Shown: positions 6,039 through 6,158 of the stretch, in pieces
How the letters are laid out: every line of letters starts with the position of its first letter
Numbering within the stretch: the stretch's first letter is position 1
NCBI GenBank assembly: GCA_910585135.1
Contig: CAJUEB010000137.1
Location: 1 to 6,158 of the forward strand
Direction of reading: 5' to 3'
Length of the DNA stretch: 6,158 nt
From: an uncultured Eubacteriales bacterium
Lineage (GTDB): Bacteria > Bacillota > Clostridia > Peptostreptococcales > Anaerovoracaceae
Notes under the pieces: model-generated
What the model was told of the DNA's origin: nothing
Databases searched by the model: none
Seen by the model: only the letters and a program-made list of their open reading frames with translations
Translations under genes and position numbers: made by a program

Positions 6039-6087
6039 TACGGGAAGGAGCTTTCTCTTGAATTTTTATAAAATGATTTTTATAGAG

Positions 6088-6150
6088 AAAAATGAGCCTG
6101 TTTTTCTCTGGTTTTCATGAAATCCATGCCAAACAAGAGAAACAGGCTCA
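6088..6150 (-). terminator. long hairpin terminator for a gene beyond the right edge
   Basis: TGAGCCTGTTTTTCTCT (6093-6109) pairs with AGAGAAACAGGCTCA (6136-6150), leaving two bulged T. The intervening sequence contains further self-complementary CATG and GTTT/AAAC. On the minus strand the stem is followed by TTTTT (6092-6088), so it would terminate a minus-strand gene located to the right of the window. A mobile-element end is a less likely alternative. Confidence 0.65.
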
Positions 6151-6158
6151 CTGCCACA

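Larger units (their letters stand above)
5454..6158. other. gene-poor right end
   Basis: About 700 bp with no intact, well-supported gene. It holds two hairpins (5477-5503 and 6088-6150), the possible antitoxin remnant (5514-5721) and the signal-peptide-like frame (5799-6038). The mix of fragments suggests decaying accessory DNA. No transposase, integrase, tRNA or CRISPR repeat was seen. Confidence 0.5.

Noticed and set aside
6088..6150. Terminal inverted repeat of an insertion sequence or MITE
   Set aside because: The arms face each other over a short loop with a T-run after the stem, which fits a terminator; no matching second end or target duplication is visible in the window.

Overview
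The window looks like chromosomal DNA of a low-to-moderate GC Bacillota bacterium, in the Clostridia, Negativicutes or Bacilli range; I cannot fix the genus. The evidence is Gram-positive style AGGAGG ribosome binding sites, sigma-A promoters with 17-nt spacers, LexA sites of the GAAC-N4-GTTY type, and protein families common in that phylum. All convincing genes lie on the minus strand, so transcription runs from right to left.

From left to right: (1) an AIM24/TIGR00266-family protein (24-704) with its own sigma-A promoter at 835-863. (2) A probable terminator (917-938) and weak repeats. (3) A two-gene DNA-repair-type cassette: a TIGR03915/DUF4130 protein (1077-1826) and, upstream of it, its usual partner, a TIGR03916-type radical SAM protein with a C-terminal helix-hairpin-helix (2170-3750). 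An unusual 343-bp gap separates the two. (4) The radical SAM promoter (3995-4023), with two back-to-back LexA-box-like sites at 4009-4036, one over the -35 element. This predicts SOS (DNA-damage) control. (5) A terminator (4217-4255) and the truncated, frameshifted remnant of a MerR-type regulator with a zinc-ribbon/methyltransferase-like C-terminal half (4430-5453). (6) A gene-poor right end (5454-6158) with two hairpin terminators, a possible RelB/DinJ-like antitoxin remnant on the plus strand, and an unrecognised signal-peptide-like stretch.

The centre of interest is the radical SAM/TIGR03915 pair. Its biochemistry is, as far as I know, unsettled, but it has long been linked to DNA modification or repair because related partners are fused to uracil-DNA-glycosylase-like domains. 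Here it has a visible SOS-type promoter, and the radical SAM protein carries a roughly 100-residue repeat-containing insertion not expected in the family. The right part appears to be decaying accessory DNA.
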